This document shows, piece by piece, positions 1 to 8,027 of a stretch of 64,000 bases of DNA; position 1 is the stretch's first letter, and every line of letters starts with the position of its first letter. Position numbers and translations under genes: made by a program. The notes beneath the pieces are model-generated. The model was not told the DNA's origin and did no database searches. It was given only the letters and a program-made list of their open reading frames with translations. This stretch comes from Sporosarcina sp. BI001-red (GTDB lineage Bacteria > Bacillota > Bacilli > Bacillales_A > Planococcaceae): the NCBI RefSeq assembly GCF_003384035.1, contig NZ_QQAK01000009.1, forward strand, positions 62,001 through 126,000, written 5' to 3'.

Positions 1-516
1 CAATGCAGCGCCTGCAGCAAAGTAGAAGGGGAACTGTAGTCCGAACTTAGATAGAAAACCACCGATTCCAGGTCCTATCATGAATCCGAGAGACATAGAA
101 GCACCAAGTAAACCCATACCGCGACCACGTTCTTCAAATGTTGTAATGTCCGCAACAAAAGCCATCATCGGTGGAATTAAGAATGCGGAGCCGATACCAG
201 AGAAGAATCGAGCTACAAAGAGCATCCAAAGTTCTGTAGAAAGACCAAAGGCAAGTTGGGAAACACCATAGAGAATGAGTCCGAAAATGATGATATTCTT
301 TCGTCCGTGCTTATCTGAAAGAGAACCGGAAACCGGAGAAAATATAAATTGGGCAAACGAGAACACGGCAATAAGCGAGCCGAGTGCAGCACCAGCCACG
401 CCAAAGGTTCCTAAGTAATCAGGCATGATTGGAATGATGAGTCCAATTCCCGACATGGTAATGAACATATTGAACATTAAGATATAAATTGCAAATGATG
501 TAGATTTAGCGCCCAC
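1..516 (-). CDS. MFS transporter, multidrug-efflux type (5' part, cut by window edge)
   Basis: The gene reads leftwards off the window, so only the first 172 codons are present. The start is a GTG at 516, chosen because an AAGGAGG ribosome binding site sits 7 nt upstream; the ATG 6 nt earlier hits a stop after four codons. The protein shows hydrophobic helices from residue 7 and an MFS loop 2-3 signature with SDKHGRK near residue 63, plus a helix-4 segment rich in Gly. This resembles the 12-helix drug:H+ antiporters (NorA/Bmr/YfmO-like). The substrate cannot be read from the sequence. The upstream region is unusually long and holds repeat array 1. Confidence 0.85.
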   Translation of the reverse strand, partial: MGAKSTSFAIYILMFNMFITMSGIGLIIPIMPDYLGTFGVAGAALGSLIAVFSFAQFIFSPVSGSLSDKHGRKNIIIFGLILYGVSQLAFGLSTELWMLFVARFFSGIGSAFLIPPMMAFVADITTFEERGRGMGLLGASMSLGFMIGPGIGGFLSKFGLQFPFYFAAGAAL

Positions 517-579
517 GCATGTTCCTCCTTTTAATCAGTCGTATCCTCGCCTTAGTCTATCACACAGCTCGTCTCCACT

Positions 580-591
580 GTGTTCGAACAC
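580..591. promoter_or_regulatory. 12-bp perfect palindrome upstream of the MFS gene
   Basis: GTGTTCGAACAC is a perfect palindrome about 63 bp before the MFS start codon. Such short palindromes in front of drug-efflux genes are often operators for TetR or MarR proteins, but no regulator gene is adjacent and symmetry does not extend outward. Function is inferred only. Confidence 0.25.
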
Positions 592-674
592 CTCAGACAA
601 TTCTAGCAGTATAGACTTCCCAATTTGTTTACTAGGAATGGAGGTTTAACATTCGGGATTGTCCACGGTTGTTG

Positions 675-954
675 AAAGTGCTCGTAAACCTCAAAAAGTG
701 ATCATAACCTCAAGAAAGCGCTCATAAATCTCGAAAAGTGATCATAACCACAAGAAAGCGCTCATAAATCTCGAAAAGTGATCATAACCACAAGAAAGTG
801 ATCATAAATCCCGAAAAGTGATCATAACCTCAGGAAAGCGCTCATAAACCTCAAAAAGTGATCATAACCTCAAGAAAGCGCTCATAAACCTCAAAAAGTG
901 ATCATAACCTCAAGAAAGCGCTCATAAATCTCAAAAAGTGATCATAAAACCATA
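675..954. repeat. Tandem 20-bp repeat array 1 (14 half-units, 40-bp full period)
   Basis: Fourteen consecutive 20-bp half-units alternate mostly between type A, head AAAGTGATCATAACC, and type B, head AAAGCGCTCATAAAC or -AAATC. The unit at 795 has an A head on a B tail, and the units at 675 and 935 are degenerate edges. All share the core TCATAA every 20 bp. Type A is centred on the palindrome TGATCA. The tails (TCAAG, TCGA) differ from those in array 2. Stop codons rotate through all frames because the period is not a multiple of three, so it is not coding. There are no variable spacers, so it is not CRISPR. Confidence 0.95.
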
Positions 955-1043
955 AAACTACTTACTCCACCTTACCCAAACGCCCGCGTTACATAACTAT
1001 CGTCCACTCAATCGCCACCTCGCGACCAATCAATCCCTTCCAT

Positions 1044-1072
1044 AAAAAAACAGAAGCGACAATCCGCTTCTG
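1044..1072 (-). terminator. Rho-independent terminator of the pot operon
   Basis: On the minus strand CAGAAGCG pairs with CGCTTCTG across a 6-nt loop and is followed by seven T residues, 16 nt after the potD stop codon. Confidence 0.9.
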
Positions 1073-1087
1073 CTGCAACATATCCAA

Positions 1088-2161
1088 TTATTTCATATTC
1101 ATCTTGAATTCCAAAAACAACTCATTGTACTTACCGAGCATTTCCAACCCAAGATTTTTGTACACTTCTAAGTGATCGCGAGCCGCTTCATCCGGATAAT
1201 ACCTCTCGTCCGTGACCACCTCGGGATCTAAGAGATCCAACGCTTTTTTATTAGGCGTTGAATAGCCAACGTAATCCGCATTTTGAGCAGCAACTTCGGG
1301 ACGTAACATGAAGTTGATAAATTCATAAGCCCCATCAATGTTTTTCACCGTCTTTGGAATAACGATGTTATCGAACCATAAGTTTGACCCTTCCTTAGGA
1401 ACTACATAAGTGATGTCTTCATTCTCAGACATCATATCCGCTGCTTGCCCGGACCAGATGAGTGACACGGCTGCTTCGTTATTCATCATCATTTGTGTCA
1501 CTTCATCCCCGATGACAGCTTTAATATTCGGGCTCAACCTTTTCAGCTTATCTGTCGCTTCACGAAGTTCGTCAATGTTCGTTGAGTTGAGTGAATAGCC
1601 AAGTGAATTCAAACTCATACCCATTACTTCGCGCGCACTATCTACAAGGACAGCTTCTTGTTTGAGTGAAGGATCCCATAAATCATCCCAACTCTCAAAA
1701 GTTTGACCATTTAACAAAGTTGGATTATAAGCGATTCCTAGTGTTCCCCAAAAATAGGGGATGGAATACGTATTGTCAGGGTCAAAGGGAAGATCCATAA
1801 AGTAGGGATCGATATTTTTGATGTTAGGAATCTTGTCGTAATCAAGCGGAACGAGCAAATCTTTTTCTTGCATCATCTCCACCATATACTCGGAAGGGAC
1901 CGTAATGTCATAAGAAGTCCCGCCTTGCTCGATTTTCCCCATCATTCCCTCGTTAGAATCGAAGGTTTCATAGATGACATTGATACCTGTTTCTTTTTCA
2001 AACTGTTTGATGAGATCAGGGTCAATATATTCGCCCCAGTTGTAAACGGTCAGCGTATTTCCTCCGGCTTGTGCTCCGCTTTTAGCAAGTTGTGCATTAA
2101 TGATCATCAAAATAGCTGCTGTTGCTGCAATTAGAAATGCTCCCCGAATTAACGATTTCAT
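1088..2161 (-). CDS. potD: Spermidine/putrescine ABC transporter substrate-binding protein
   Basis: The extracytoplasmic receptor of the PotABCD polyamine importer. The 357-residue product has an N-terminal hydrophobic segment (about residues 5-24), then the PotD family opening TVYNWGEYIDPDLIKQFEKETG and the bilobed binding-protein fold. It overlaps the potC stop by 4 nt, so translation is coupled. There is no lipobox cysteine after the hydrophobic segment, which is unusual for a Gram-positive binding protein; the segment may be an uncleaved anchor, or signal peptidase I may cut after the AQA at about residue 32. Polyamine specificity follows from family and operon context; the ligand itself is not proven. 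Confidence 0.92.
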   Translation of the reverse strand: MKSLIRGAFLIAATAAILMIINAQLAKSGAQAGGNTLTVYNWGEYIDPDLIKQFEKETGINVIYETFDSNEGMMGKIEQGGTSYDITVPSEYMVEMMQEKDLLVPLDYDKIPNIKNIDPYFMDLPFDPDNTYSIPYFWGTLGIAYNPTLLNGQTFESWDDLWDPSLKQEAVLVDSAREVMGMSLNSLGYSLNSTNIDELREATDKLKRLSPNIKAVIGDEVTQMMMNNEAAVSLIWSGQAADMMSENEDITYVVPKEGSNLWFDNIVIPKTVKNIDGAYEFINFMLRPEVAAQNADYVGYSTPNKKALDLLDPEVVTDERYYPDEAARDHLEVYKNLGLEMLGKYNELFLEFKMNMK

Positions 2162-2958
2162 CGTTTCACCCCCGAAGCAGGTGTTTTAGTTCGATTCGTG
2201 ATGAAATAATAGCCTAAAATCAGAGCAGCTGTAATCACAAAGATGAGACCAGATAATGCATTGATCGTTAACGTAACTCCCGTTCTTGCCATCGAGTAGA
2301 TTTCAACAGAAAGTGTGGAGAAGCCATTTCCAGTCACGAAGAACGTCACCGCAAAGTCATCCAAGGAATACGTAAGAGCCAAGAAAAATCCTGCGAAAAT
2401 CCCAGGTTTAATGAATGGCAAAATGACACGAGACATGATTTCCTTACGAGTTGCTCCAAGGTCGAGTGCAGCATCGATCAGTGTCGGACTCATCTCCTGC
2501 AATTTCGGCAGCACCATAATGACGACAATCGGAATACTGAACGCAATATGAGAAAGAAGGACAGAAGCAAATCCTAGTTTAACGCCGACTAGTGTAAATA
2601 AAATAAGGAAAGAAGCACCGATAATGACGTCAGGACTTACCATGAGAATACTATTCATGGAAAGCATTGCGTTTCGCATCGCTTTGTTCTTCATATAATG
2701 AATCGTGATTGCTCCCATCACACCGATTGCCGTAGAAATTAGCGCAGAGAGTAAGGCGACGACAACTGTATTGAGCACGATGATAATAAGACGCTTATCT
2801 TCAAACACTGCAGCGTAATGCTCCCATGTGAAGGACTCGAAATGGGACATCGTGCCACCAGAGTTGAACGAATAGAAAATTAAGTAAAAAATCGGTGCAT
2901 ATAAAACAAGAAAGACAGCTGTCAAAAAGATTTTTGGGAGTTTACCGTTTCTTTCCAC
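2158..2958 (-). CDS. potC: Spermidine/putrescine ABC transporter permease
   Basis: The second membrane subunit of the polyamine importer, 266 residues with about six membrane helices. The EAA-type loop that contacts the ATPase is visible as DAALDLGATRKEIMSRVILP near residues 160-180. The start is a GTG inside the end of potB, giving a 17-nt overlap. The N-terminus is short and basic, followed by a hydrophobic helix with LYAPIFYLIFYSFNSG, typical of PotC. It must pair with PotB in the membrane and is driven by PotA. Confidence 0.93.
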   Translation of the reverse strand: MERNGKLPKIFLTAVFLVLYAPIFYLIFYSFNSGGTMSHFESFTWEHYAAVFEDKRLIIIVLNTVVVALLSALISTAIGVMGAITIHYMKNKAMRNAMLSMNSILMVSPDVIIGASFLILFTLVGVKLGFASVLLSHIAFSIPIVVIMVLPKLQEMSPTLIDAALDLGATRKEIMSRVILPFIKPGIFAGFFLALTYSLDDFAVTFFVTGNGFSTLSVEIYSMARTGVTLTINALSGLIFVITAALILGYYFITNRTKTPASGVKR

Positions 2959-3769
2959 TTCCAGCCATCCCCCTTTCGTTCGCAGTCGTTAGAAGCAAAA
3001 TGACTACCATGAATAGAATTAAGAACACGGCAATCGTTGAGCCCATTCCCCAATTTTGAGTAACGAGGAATTGCTGCTCAATGGCTGTACCGAGCGTAAT
3101 GACTTTGTTTCCTGCAATGAGTCGAGTGATCATGAACAATGAAAGTGCTGGGATGAATACGACTTGAACGCCTGACTTTACACCGTTTAGTGTAAGTGGC
3201 CAGATGACACGTCTGAAAGTCGTCCAAGCATTCGCACCTAGATCCCTAGAGGCGTCAATCAGTGCAGGATTTAATTTATCCAACGCATTGAAAATCGGTA
3301 AAATCATGAATGGAATGAAGATATAAACAGATACAAACACGAAACTGAAGTCTGTGAACAAAATCTGCTGTTTGCCGATACCTACTGCTTCAAGTAAAGC
3401 ATTAACCGGTCCATATAAGCCCATTAATCCGATGAACGCATAGGTCTTCAGCAAGAGATTAATCCATGAAGGGATAATAATCAGCAGCAGCCACAACTGC
3501 TTATGCTTCAGTTTAGTTAAAAAATAAGCTGTAGGGTATGAGATTAACAATGAGAAAAACGTAATGAGAAAGGCATACCAAAATGAGCTCACTGTCAGTT
3601 TTAAATAGACAGACGTGAAAAAGTTTTTATAATTTTCAAACGTGAAATTACCGCTTAAATCGAAAAATGAATAGTACACGATTAGTCCGATTGGGGCAAT
3701 GACGAAAAGAAGTATCCAAAGAGAGTAAGGTACCATGGACAAACGTAAGCTAGCGCGATTAGTCTTCAT
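2942..3769 (-). CDS. potB: Spermidine/putrescine ABC transporter permease
   Basis: The first membrane subunit of the importer. I chose the ATG at 3769, which gives a 275-residue protein starting [18 protein letters not shown] and overlaps the potA stop by 11 nt. Longer in-frame starts exist inside potA, but they would add a charged tail not usual for the family, and no start has a strong ribosome binding site, so translation probably relies on coupling. About six membrane helices and an EAA loop ([20 protein letters not shown]) are visible. It forms the heteromeric channel with PotC. Confidence 0.9.
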   Translation of the reverse strand: MKTNRASLRLSMVPYSLWILLFVIAPIGLIVYYSFFDLSGNFTFENYKNFFTSVYLKLTVSSFWYAFLITFFSLLISYPTAYFLTKLKHKQLWLLLIIIPSWINLLLKTYAFIGLMGLYGPVNALLEAVGIGKQQILFTDFSFVFVSVYIFIPFMILPIFNALDKLNPALIDASRDLGANAWTTFRRVIWPLTLNGVKSGVQVVFIPALSLFMITRLIAGNKVITLGTAIEQQFLVTQNWGMGSTIAVFLILFMVVILLLTTANERGMAGSGKKR

Positions 3770-4862
3770 CCGCCACACCATACGCTTCAAGTCGCGCATC
3801 ATAATCTTCTTCAGATTCGTTAAGACGCATGACATGAATGTTTTCCGGGATAAAGTCTAGACCAATTTGCATACCAACTTCCGCTTTTTTAGTTGAATGG
3901 ACGAGCCATTCGTTGCCATCTTGGTCGTAAGTTGAAATTTCATAGTGAACGCCTCGGAAAAGGGAGGTGTCTACAGTAACCGTAAGTTTCCCAGCATCTA
4001 CAGGCGTGATTTCAATATCTTCCGGTCGAAGGACGATGTCCACTTTCTCATTAGGTTGGAGTCCAGCATCGGCACATTCAAATCGTTTCCCGTTGAATTC
4101 AACTAGGTAGTCTTCAATCATGACACCAGAGACGATATTCGATTCACCGATGAAGTCAGCGACAAACCGGTTGATAGGCTCATCGTAAATATCGATGGGT
4201 GTCCCAGACTGCTGGATTTGTCCGGAGTTCATGACGAAAATTTCGTCTGACATTGCGAGTGCTTCTTCCTGATCGTGAGTAACAAAGATGAAAGTCTTTC
4301 CTAGACGTTGCTGTAGCTCACGCAGTTCATACTGCATCGCTGAACGCAATTTCAAGTCCAATGCAGAAAGGGGTTCATCTAACAAGATGACTTCCGGATC
4401 ATTGATGATTGCGCGTGCAATTGCGACCCGTTGACGTTGTCCACCAGACATTTCTGTAATTTCCCGGTTTTCATAACCAGAAAGGTTGACGAACTTAAGT
4501 GCTTCTTTCACACGTCGATCCACTTCGGCTTTTTTCACTTTTTTGATGCGTAATCCGAAGGCAACGTTTTCATAGACATTCAAATGAGGGAACAGGGCAT
4601 AGTCCTGGAAAACTGTGTTCACTTGTCGCTCGTTCGCGGGTGTTTGATTGACAGATTTCCCATTAAAGTAAATGGTCCCTTCAGAAGGCTCTGAAAACCC
4701 TGCAATGAGTCGAAGGATCGTTGTTTTCCCGCAGCCGGAAGGACCGAGAAGTGTGTAGAACTTTCCGCGTTCCATTTCAAATGAAACACCATCTAATACA
4801 GTTGTGTCTTCGCCGAAGCGTTTGCTGACATTCTCAAAGCGAATGATTGGTTGTGTGGACAA
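3759..4862 (-). CDS. potA: Spermidine/putrescine ABC transporter ATP-binding protein
   Basis: The ATPase of the importer. I place the start at a TTG (4862) preceded by a GGGGGA ribosome binding site, giving 367 residues beginning (M)[16 protein letters not shown]; the frame stays open further upstream only because it overlaps the regulator gene. Walker [10 protein letters not shown] lies near residue 40, the signature MSGGQRQR near 140 and Walker [13 protein letters not shown] just after, followed by a C-terminal TOBE-type regulatory domain. It lies 16 nt after the XRE regulator stop, at the head of potABCD. Confidence 0.94.
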   Translation of the reverse strand: MSTQPIIRFENVSKRFGEDTTVLDGVSFEMERGKFYTLLGPSGCGKTTILRLIAGFSEPSEGTIYFNGKSVNQTPANERQVNTVFQDYALFPHLNVYENVAFGLRIKKVKKAEVDRRVKEALKFVNLSGYENREITEMSGGQRQRVAIARAIINDPEVILLDEPLSALDLKLRSAMQYELRELQQRLGKTFIFVTHDQEEALAMSDEIFVMNSGQIQQSGTPIDIYDEPINRFVADFIGESNIVSGVMIEDYLVEFNGKRFECADAGLQPNEKVDIVLRPEDIEITPVDAGKLTVTVDTSLFRGVHYEISTYDQDGNEWLVHSTKKAEVGMQIGLDFIPENIHVMRLNESEEDYDARLEAYGVADED

Positions 4863-4878
4863 TGAGGGTCCCCCTTTT

Positions 4879-5421
4879 TTATAAATAAGATTCTGTAGCG
4901 ACAAGTAAGAGCTCACTGTTCCCATCGTGTGCATTTGATATACGGTGCTGGTCTTCTGCAGAATAGTACACTGCGTCCCCCTCACTTGCTGTATAAATGC
5001 GAGTCCCTATCTCTATTTCAACGTTCCCCAGAAGAACATAGATAAACGTTTCGGAAAGAGAAGGGGCAAATTGTTTAAGCTCACCTTTACGCGAGAACGT
5101 AATATGTACGGGTTCCATTTCATTTTCATTGGATCTAGGAATAAGCCAGCGTATTTTGTAATGCAACTCATCGTTGATATATGTGGTTTGGTGTTCTGGT
5201 GAGTAAACGACGGGATCACTCTTCTTGGTTTCGTCAAAAAAGTCTTTTGGAGTTGTACCGAGAACTTCGAGCAAGGAGAAAAGCGTTTCAATAGAAGGAG
5301 AATTCAAATCCCGTTCTAATTGAGAAATGTAGCCTTTCGTCAAATCAGTGCGTTCACCGAGCTCTTCTTGAGTGAGTCCGCTTTGTAATCGCAACCGTTT
5401 GATTTTGCTGCCGATCTGCAT
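4879..5421 (-). CDS. XRE-family transcriptional regulator with C-terminal cupin domain
   Basis: Likely local regulator of the polyamine importer. The 180-residue protein has an N-terminal helix-turn-helix (about residues 5-60, with [23 protein letters not shown]) and a C-terminal cupin domain that could bind a small ligand. The start at 5421 is set by AGGAAG a few nt upstream; two earlier ATGs lack a ribosome binding site. The arrangement regulator-potABCD is also known from Listeria and is related to PuuR-type control of putrescine genes. An inverted repeat in its own leader (5442-5462) suggests autoregulation of the whole operon. Ligand binding is inferred. Confidence 0.88.
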   Translation of the reverse strand: MQIGSKIKRLRLQSGLTQEELGERTDLTKGYISQLERDLNSPSIETLFSLLEVLGTTPKDFFDETKKSDPVVYSPEHQTTYINDELHYKIRWLIPRSNENEMEPVHITFSRKGELKQFAPSLSETFIYVLLGNVEIEIGTRIYTASEGDAVYYSAEDQHRISNAHDGNSELLLVATESYL

Positions 5422-5441
5422 GTGTCTTCCTACTCTCATCA

Positions 5442-5470
5442 AAGTTTAGTATAGCTGAACTTCAAGTTTA
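5442..5470. promoter_or_regulatory. Candidate operator in the leader of the regulator-pot operon
   Basis: AAGTTTAG at 5442-5449 and CTGAACTT at 5455-5462 form an inverted repeat with one mismatch, and a third half-site AAGTTTA follows at 5464-5470. It lies just downstream of the predicted transcription start (promoter 5486-5513), a position suited to repression by the XRE protein. Confidence 0.45.
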
Positions 5471-5485
5471 CTTTTAGCATCTTTC

Positions 5486-5513
5486 ATTATACAAAAACAA
5501 CACAGGAAATCAA
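5486..5513 (-). promoter_or_regulatory. Sigma-A promoter of the regulator-potABCD operon
   Basis: On the minus strand TTGATT (5508-5513) is followed after 16 nt by a perfect TATAAT (5486-5491). Confidence 0.65.
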
Positions 5514-5604
5514 GGGTGGATTTACACAAACCTAGCAATCATTCCTTAAACAAAACATAATGTTCTTCATGGCGTAGTACACAGCGGGTGATAACGGGCT
5601 TTCG

Positions 5605-5633
5605 TTGTATTATTGCCTGAGGCATAGTAGAAT
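5605..5633 (+). promoter_or_regulatory. Sigma-A promoter of the Cys-rich small protein gene
   Basis: TTGTAT (5605-5610), 17-nt spacer, TAGAAT (5628-5633), 26 nt before the TTG start at 5660. Confidence 0.6.
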
Positions 5634-5659
5634 AATACCAAAGAAATGGGGGACTCCGA

Positions 5660-5989
5660 TTGGGCGAGAAAATGCTGTTTTATTTTGACCCGGAAGACCG
5701 GCACTGGAATAATTTGATGAAGACTGCACTGAATAACGACATACAAACGGTAACGGATGGTAGTTCCCGTGTGTTTTTATACAATAACGAAACGATTATT
5801 GAATGGGCGGACATGGCGGATCACTGTGTGCGTTGTATGGGCTCACTCGTGTACAATGAAGAGTTCGATTCCGTCTACTGTGCCTCTTGTGACGAATGGC
5901 GAGAAGTATCATGTGAAGATCCGTCCTGCGACTATTGCGGAGACAGACCCTCAAAGCCTTCGATGTGTTCGGATAGTGAAGAGTCATAA
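5660..5989 (+). CDS. Cysteine-rich small protein with putative zinc-binding motifs, unknown function
   Basis: I do not recognise this 109-residue protein. The start is a TTG at 5660 with GGGGGA upstream; an ATG four codons on is the alternative. The N-terminal half (about 1-50) has no motif I can name. The C-terminal half carries Cys pairs CVRC, CASC, then a Cys and CDYC, which look like zinc knuckles or zinc ribbons, and is acidic (ends DSEES). It has its own promoter and sits directly before the peroxiredoxin gene, so a redox- or metal-linked role is possible but only inferred. Confidence 0.7.
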   Translation: MGEKMLFYFDPEDRHWNNLMKTALNNDIQTVTDGSSRVFLYNNETIIEWADMADHCVRCMGSLVYNEEFDSVYCASCDEWREVSCEDPSCDYCGDRPSKPSMCSDSEES

Positions 5990-6021
5990 TTAATCTTCTT
6001 CTCAATTACATGACTTTTTTC

Positions 6022-6037
6022 GATAATGATTCTTATC
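6022..6037. promoter_or_regulatory. Possible Fur/PerR-type box upstream of ykuU
   Basis: GATAATGATTCTTATC is an imperfect palindrome (GATAA...TTATC) resembling one half of a Fur site or a relaxed PerR site. It lies about 100 bp before the peroxiredoxin start, where PerR or Fur control would make sense. The match is partial. Confidence 0.35.
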
Positions 6038-6137
6038 TGTGAGTCATTCTAATTGATATTCTGACAAGCATTTGATAAGCTATAGAAGAATTGAGCGGAT
6101 GAGAATTCCGCCCACAAGATAATTGGAGGGATTTTGA

Positions 6138-6680
6138 ATGGTAGAACGTATGGTTGGTACACAAGCGCCAAGATTCGAAATGGAAGCTGTAATGATGGAC
6201 AAGTCATTTGGTAAAGTTAGCCTTGAAGAAAACATGAAAAATGATAAGTGGACAGTATTGTTCTTCTATCCAATGGACTTTACATTTGTCTGCCCGACAG
6301 AGATTACTGCAATGTCTGATCGTTACGACGAGTTCGAAGACCTTGACGCAGAAATAATCGGTGTTTCTACAGATACGATTCATACACATAAAGCTTGGAT
6401 CAACACAGACCGTAAAGACAATGGTCTTGGGGATTTGAAATATCCACTTGCTGCTGACACAAACCACGAAGTAGCTCGTAACTATGGTGTTTTGATTGAA
6501 GAAGAAGGAATTGCTTTGCGTGGACTTTTCATCGTCAATCCAGAAGGTGAAATGCAATACCAAACAGTATTCCACAACAACATTGGTCGCGATGTAGACG
6601 AAACACTTCGTGTACTTCAAGCACTTCAAACTGGTGGTCTTTGCCCAGCGAACTGGCGTCCCGGTCAAGAAACTCTATAA
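6138..6680 (+). CDS. ykuU: Typical 2-Cys peroxiredoxin (AhpC/TSA family)
   Basis: Reduces hydrogen peroxide and organic peroxides in the cytoplasm. The 180-residue protein has the peroxidatic motif FVCPTE with Cys52 and the resolving cysteine in GGLCPANW (Cys169), so it is a typical 2-Cys enzyme. ATG at 6138 follows TTGGAGGG at good spacing. The next gene, ykuV, encodes a CxxC oxidoreductase and the pair is conserved in Bacillus, so YkuV is a likely reductant or partner. A hairpin terminator (6708-6739) lies between the two, so ykuV may be expressed at a lower level. Confidence 0.93.
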   Translation: MVERMVGTQAPRFEMEAVMMDKSFGKVSLEENMKNDKWTVLFFYPMDFTFVCPTEITAMSDRYDEFEDLDAEIIGVSTDTIHTHKAWINTDRKDNGLGDLKYPLAADTNHEVARNYGVLIEEEGIALRGLFIVNPEGEMQYQTVFHNNIGRDVDETLRVLQALQTGGLCPANWRPGQETL

Positions 6681-6707
6681 TCTCATACAATAAAAATTGA
6701 TTGAAGT

Positions 6708-6739
6708 TCCCCGCTAAGATTTTGCAGCGGGGATTTTTA
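6708..6739 (+). terminator. Terminator/attenuator between ykuU and ykuV
   Basis: TCCCCGCT pairs with AGCGGGGA across a 10-nt loop, followed by TTTTT. It would stop most ykuU transcripts before ykuV, which has its own AAGAGGAGG ribosome binding site right after the hairpin. Confidence 0.8.
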
Positions 6740-6760
6740 TCCAAGAGGAGGAACTAACAC

Positions 6761-7210
6761 ATGAAATTACGTGATCAAATGCCAGAACTCGTTGGCGCAA
6801 CAGCATGGTTGAACGGTGAAGTTACTAAAACTGAACTCGTTGGTGAAAAACCAACACTCATTCACTTTTGGTCAGTGAGCTGTCATATGTGTAAAGAAGC
6901 GATGCCAGACGTGAATGCATTCCGGGATAAGTACAAAAACGAATTGAATGTCGTTGCTGTTCACATGCCACGTTCTGAAGATGATGTAGATTTGGAGAAC
7001 ATTAAAGCAGTTGCAGCTGAACACGACATTACACAACCGATTTATGTAGACAGCGAGCTTAAATTGAATGATGCGTTCGAGAATCAGTACGTTCCAGCGT
7101 ATTACGTATTCGACAAAGATGGTCAGCTTCGTCATTTCCAAGCTGGCGGAAGTGGCATGAAAATGCTTGAAAAGCGTGTAAACCGTGTACTCGATGAAAT
7201 GAAAAAGTAA
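6761..7210 (+). CDS. ykuV: Thiol-disulfide oxidoreductase, thioredoxin-like (YkuV)
   Basis: A 149-residue thioredoxin-fold protein of the TlpA/ResA-like group without a signal peptide, so it is cytoplasmic. The active site is WSVSCHMCKEAMP with Cys41 and Cys44. A cis-Pro is visible in YVPAYYVF near residue 113. B. subtilis YkuV, with the same CxxC context, is a thiol:disulfide oxidoreductase. Its place after the peroxiredoxin suggests it recycles oxidised thiols, possibly YkuU itself; that link is inferred. Confidence 0.9.
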   Translation: MKLRDQMPELVGATAWLNGEVTKTELVGEKPTLIHFWSVSCHMCKEAMPDVNAFRDKYKNELNVVAVHMPRSEDDVDLENIKAVAAEHDITQPIYVDSELKLNDAFENQYVPAYYVFDKDGQLRHFQAGGSGMKMLEKRVNRVLDEMKK

Positions 7211-7215
7211 GTTTT

Positions 7216-7253
7216 AAAACCCGACATCCGTTCAACGGACCGTCGGGTTTTCT
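7216..7253 (+). terminator. Terminator of ykuUV
   Basis: AAAACCCGAC pairs with GTCGGGTTTT, with an inner CCGTT/AACGG stem, followed by TTTTC. It begins 6 nt after the ykuV stop. Confidence 0.9.
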
Positions 7254-7322
7254 CGATATTTGAGAGAGTAGCGCTGCTATGGTAAACTTAACGCATTCTT
7301 ACGTGAATCGGAGAGATGAGAA

Positions 7323-7982
7323 ATGAAAAAGGAATTTGTCGTCATCGGCTTAGGCCGCTTTGGTGGGAGTATCGTGAACGAACTAATTGAATTAGATGCT
7401 TCGGTTATGGCGATTGACAAATCTCAAGAGCGAGTGGATGAATATGCTCAAATTGCGACACAAGCAGTTGCAGCGGATACAACCGATGAATCGTCTTTAC
7501 GATCGCTTGGAATTCGTAATTTTGAGCATGTTGTCGTAGCAATTGGAGAGAATATTCAAGCCAGTATTTTAACAACGCTGATTTTAAAAGAACTTGGCGT
7601 GCAAATGATTACTGTGAAAGCTCAAAATGATTATCATGAAAAAGTATTGCGTAAAATCGGTGCAGACCATGTCATTCATCCGGAGCGTGACATGGGACGA
7701 CGAATTGCGAATCGAATGGTCTCAAACGACATTCTCGATTACTTGGAACTATCCGATGAGTATTCAATTGTGGAAATCCGTGCAAATGAAAAACTGTCTG
7801 GTGCAACTCTGATAGACTTGGATATCCGTGCAAAATATGGTGTCAATATTGTCGCGATTAAACGGGAAGATCATATTTTAGTTTCACCTCAAGCGATAGA
7901 AGAGATTCGATTGAACGATGTTCTAATTGTTATTGGTTCAGATGTCGATATCCATCGATTCGAGAAAAAAGTATTGCACTAA
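7323..7982 (+). CDS. ktrC: Potassium uptake regulatory subunit KtrC (TrkA-N/TrkA-C)
   Basis: Cytoplasmic RCK-type gating subunit of a Ktr potassium channel. The 219-residue protein has an N-terminal Rossmann domain (GLGRFGGSI at 9-17, acidic end of beta-2 in AIDKSQ) that binds ATP/ADP, and a C-terminal TrkA-C domain (about 135-219). Its position next to rnjA is that of B. subtilis ktrC (ykqB). It would form an octameric ring below a KtrD or KtrB channel encoded elsewhere. In B. subtilis the ktr genes respond to cyclic di-AMP; no riboswitch is visible in the short leader here, though the protein may bind the nucleotide directly. Confidence 0.9.
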   Translation: MKKEFVVIGLGRFGGSIVNELIELDASVMAIDKSQERVDEYAQIATQAVAADTTDESSLRSLGIRNFEHVVVAIGENIQASILTTLILKELGVQMITVKAQNDYHEKVLRKIGADHVIHPERDMGRRIANRMVSNDILDYLELSDEYSIVEIRANEKLSGATLIDLDIRAKYGVNIVAIKREDHILVSPQAIEEIRLNDVLIVIGSDVDIHRFEKKVLH

Positions 7983-8026
7983 AAAACAGCCTGACCCGGT
8001 TGGTTCCAATCGGGTCAGGCTGTTTT
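7983..8026. terminator. Bidirectional terminator between ktrC and rnjA
   Basis: A long stem, AACAGCCTGACCCG with its complement CGGGTCAGGCTGTT, is flanked by A-runs on the left and T-runs on the right. It serves both convergent genes. Confidence 0.95.
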
Positions 8027-8027
8027 A

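Larger units (their letters stand above)
517..1087. other. 571-bp intergenic region with palindrome, repeat array and terminator
   Basis: No coding frame is convincing here. From left to right it holds the leader of the MFS gene, a 12-bp palindrome at 580-591, repeat array 1 at 675-954, a stretch at 955-1043 in which I see nothing recognisable, and the terminator of the pot operon at 1044-1072. Both flanking genes run on the minus strand, so the array lies between the end of one transcription unit and the start of the next. Confidence 0.8.

Noticed and set aside
675-954. CRISPR array
   Set aside because: The units are 20 bp with no unique spacers and no cas genes nearby; it is a plain alternating tandem repeat.
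3770-3835. Longer N-terminus for potB
   Set aside because: It would lie inside potA, has no clear ribosome binding site and adds a tail not usual for PotB.
6708-6739. Riboswitch or RNA thermometer between ykuU and ykuV
   Set aside because: It is a simple GC-rich stem with a T-run, fully explained as a terminator.
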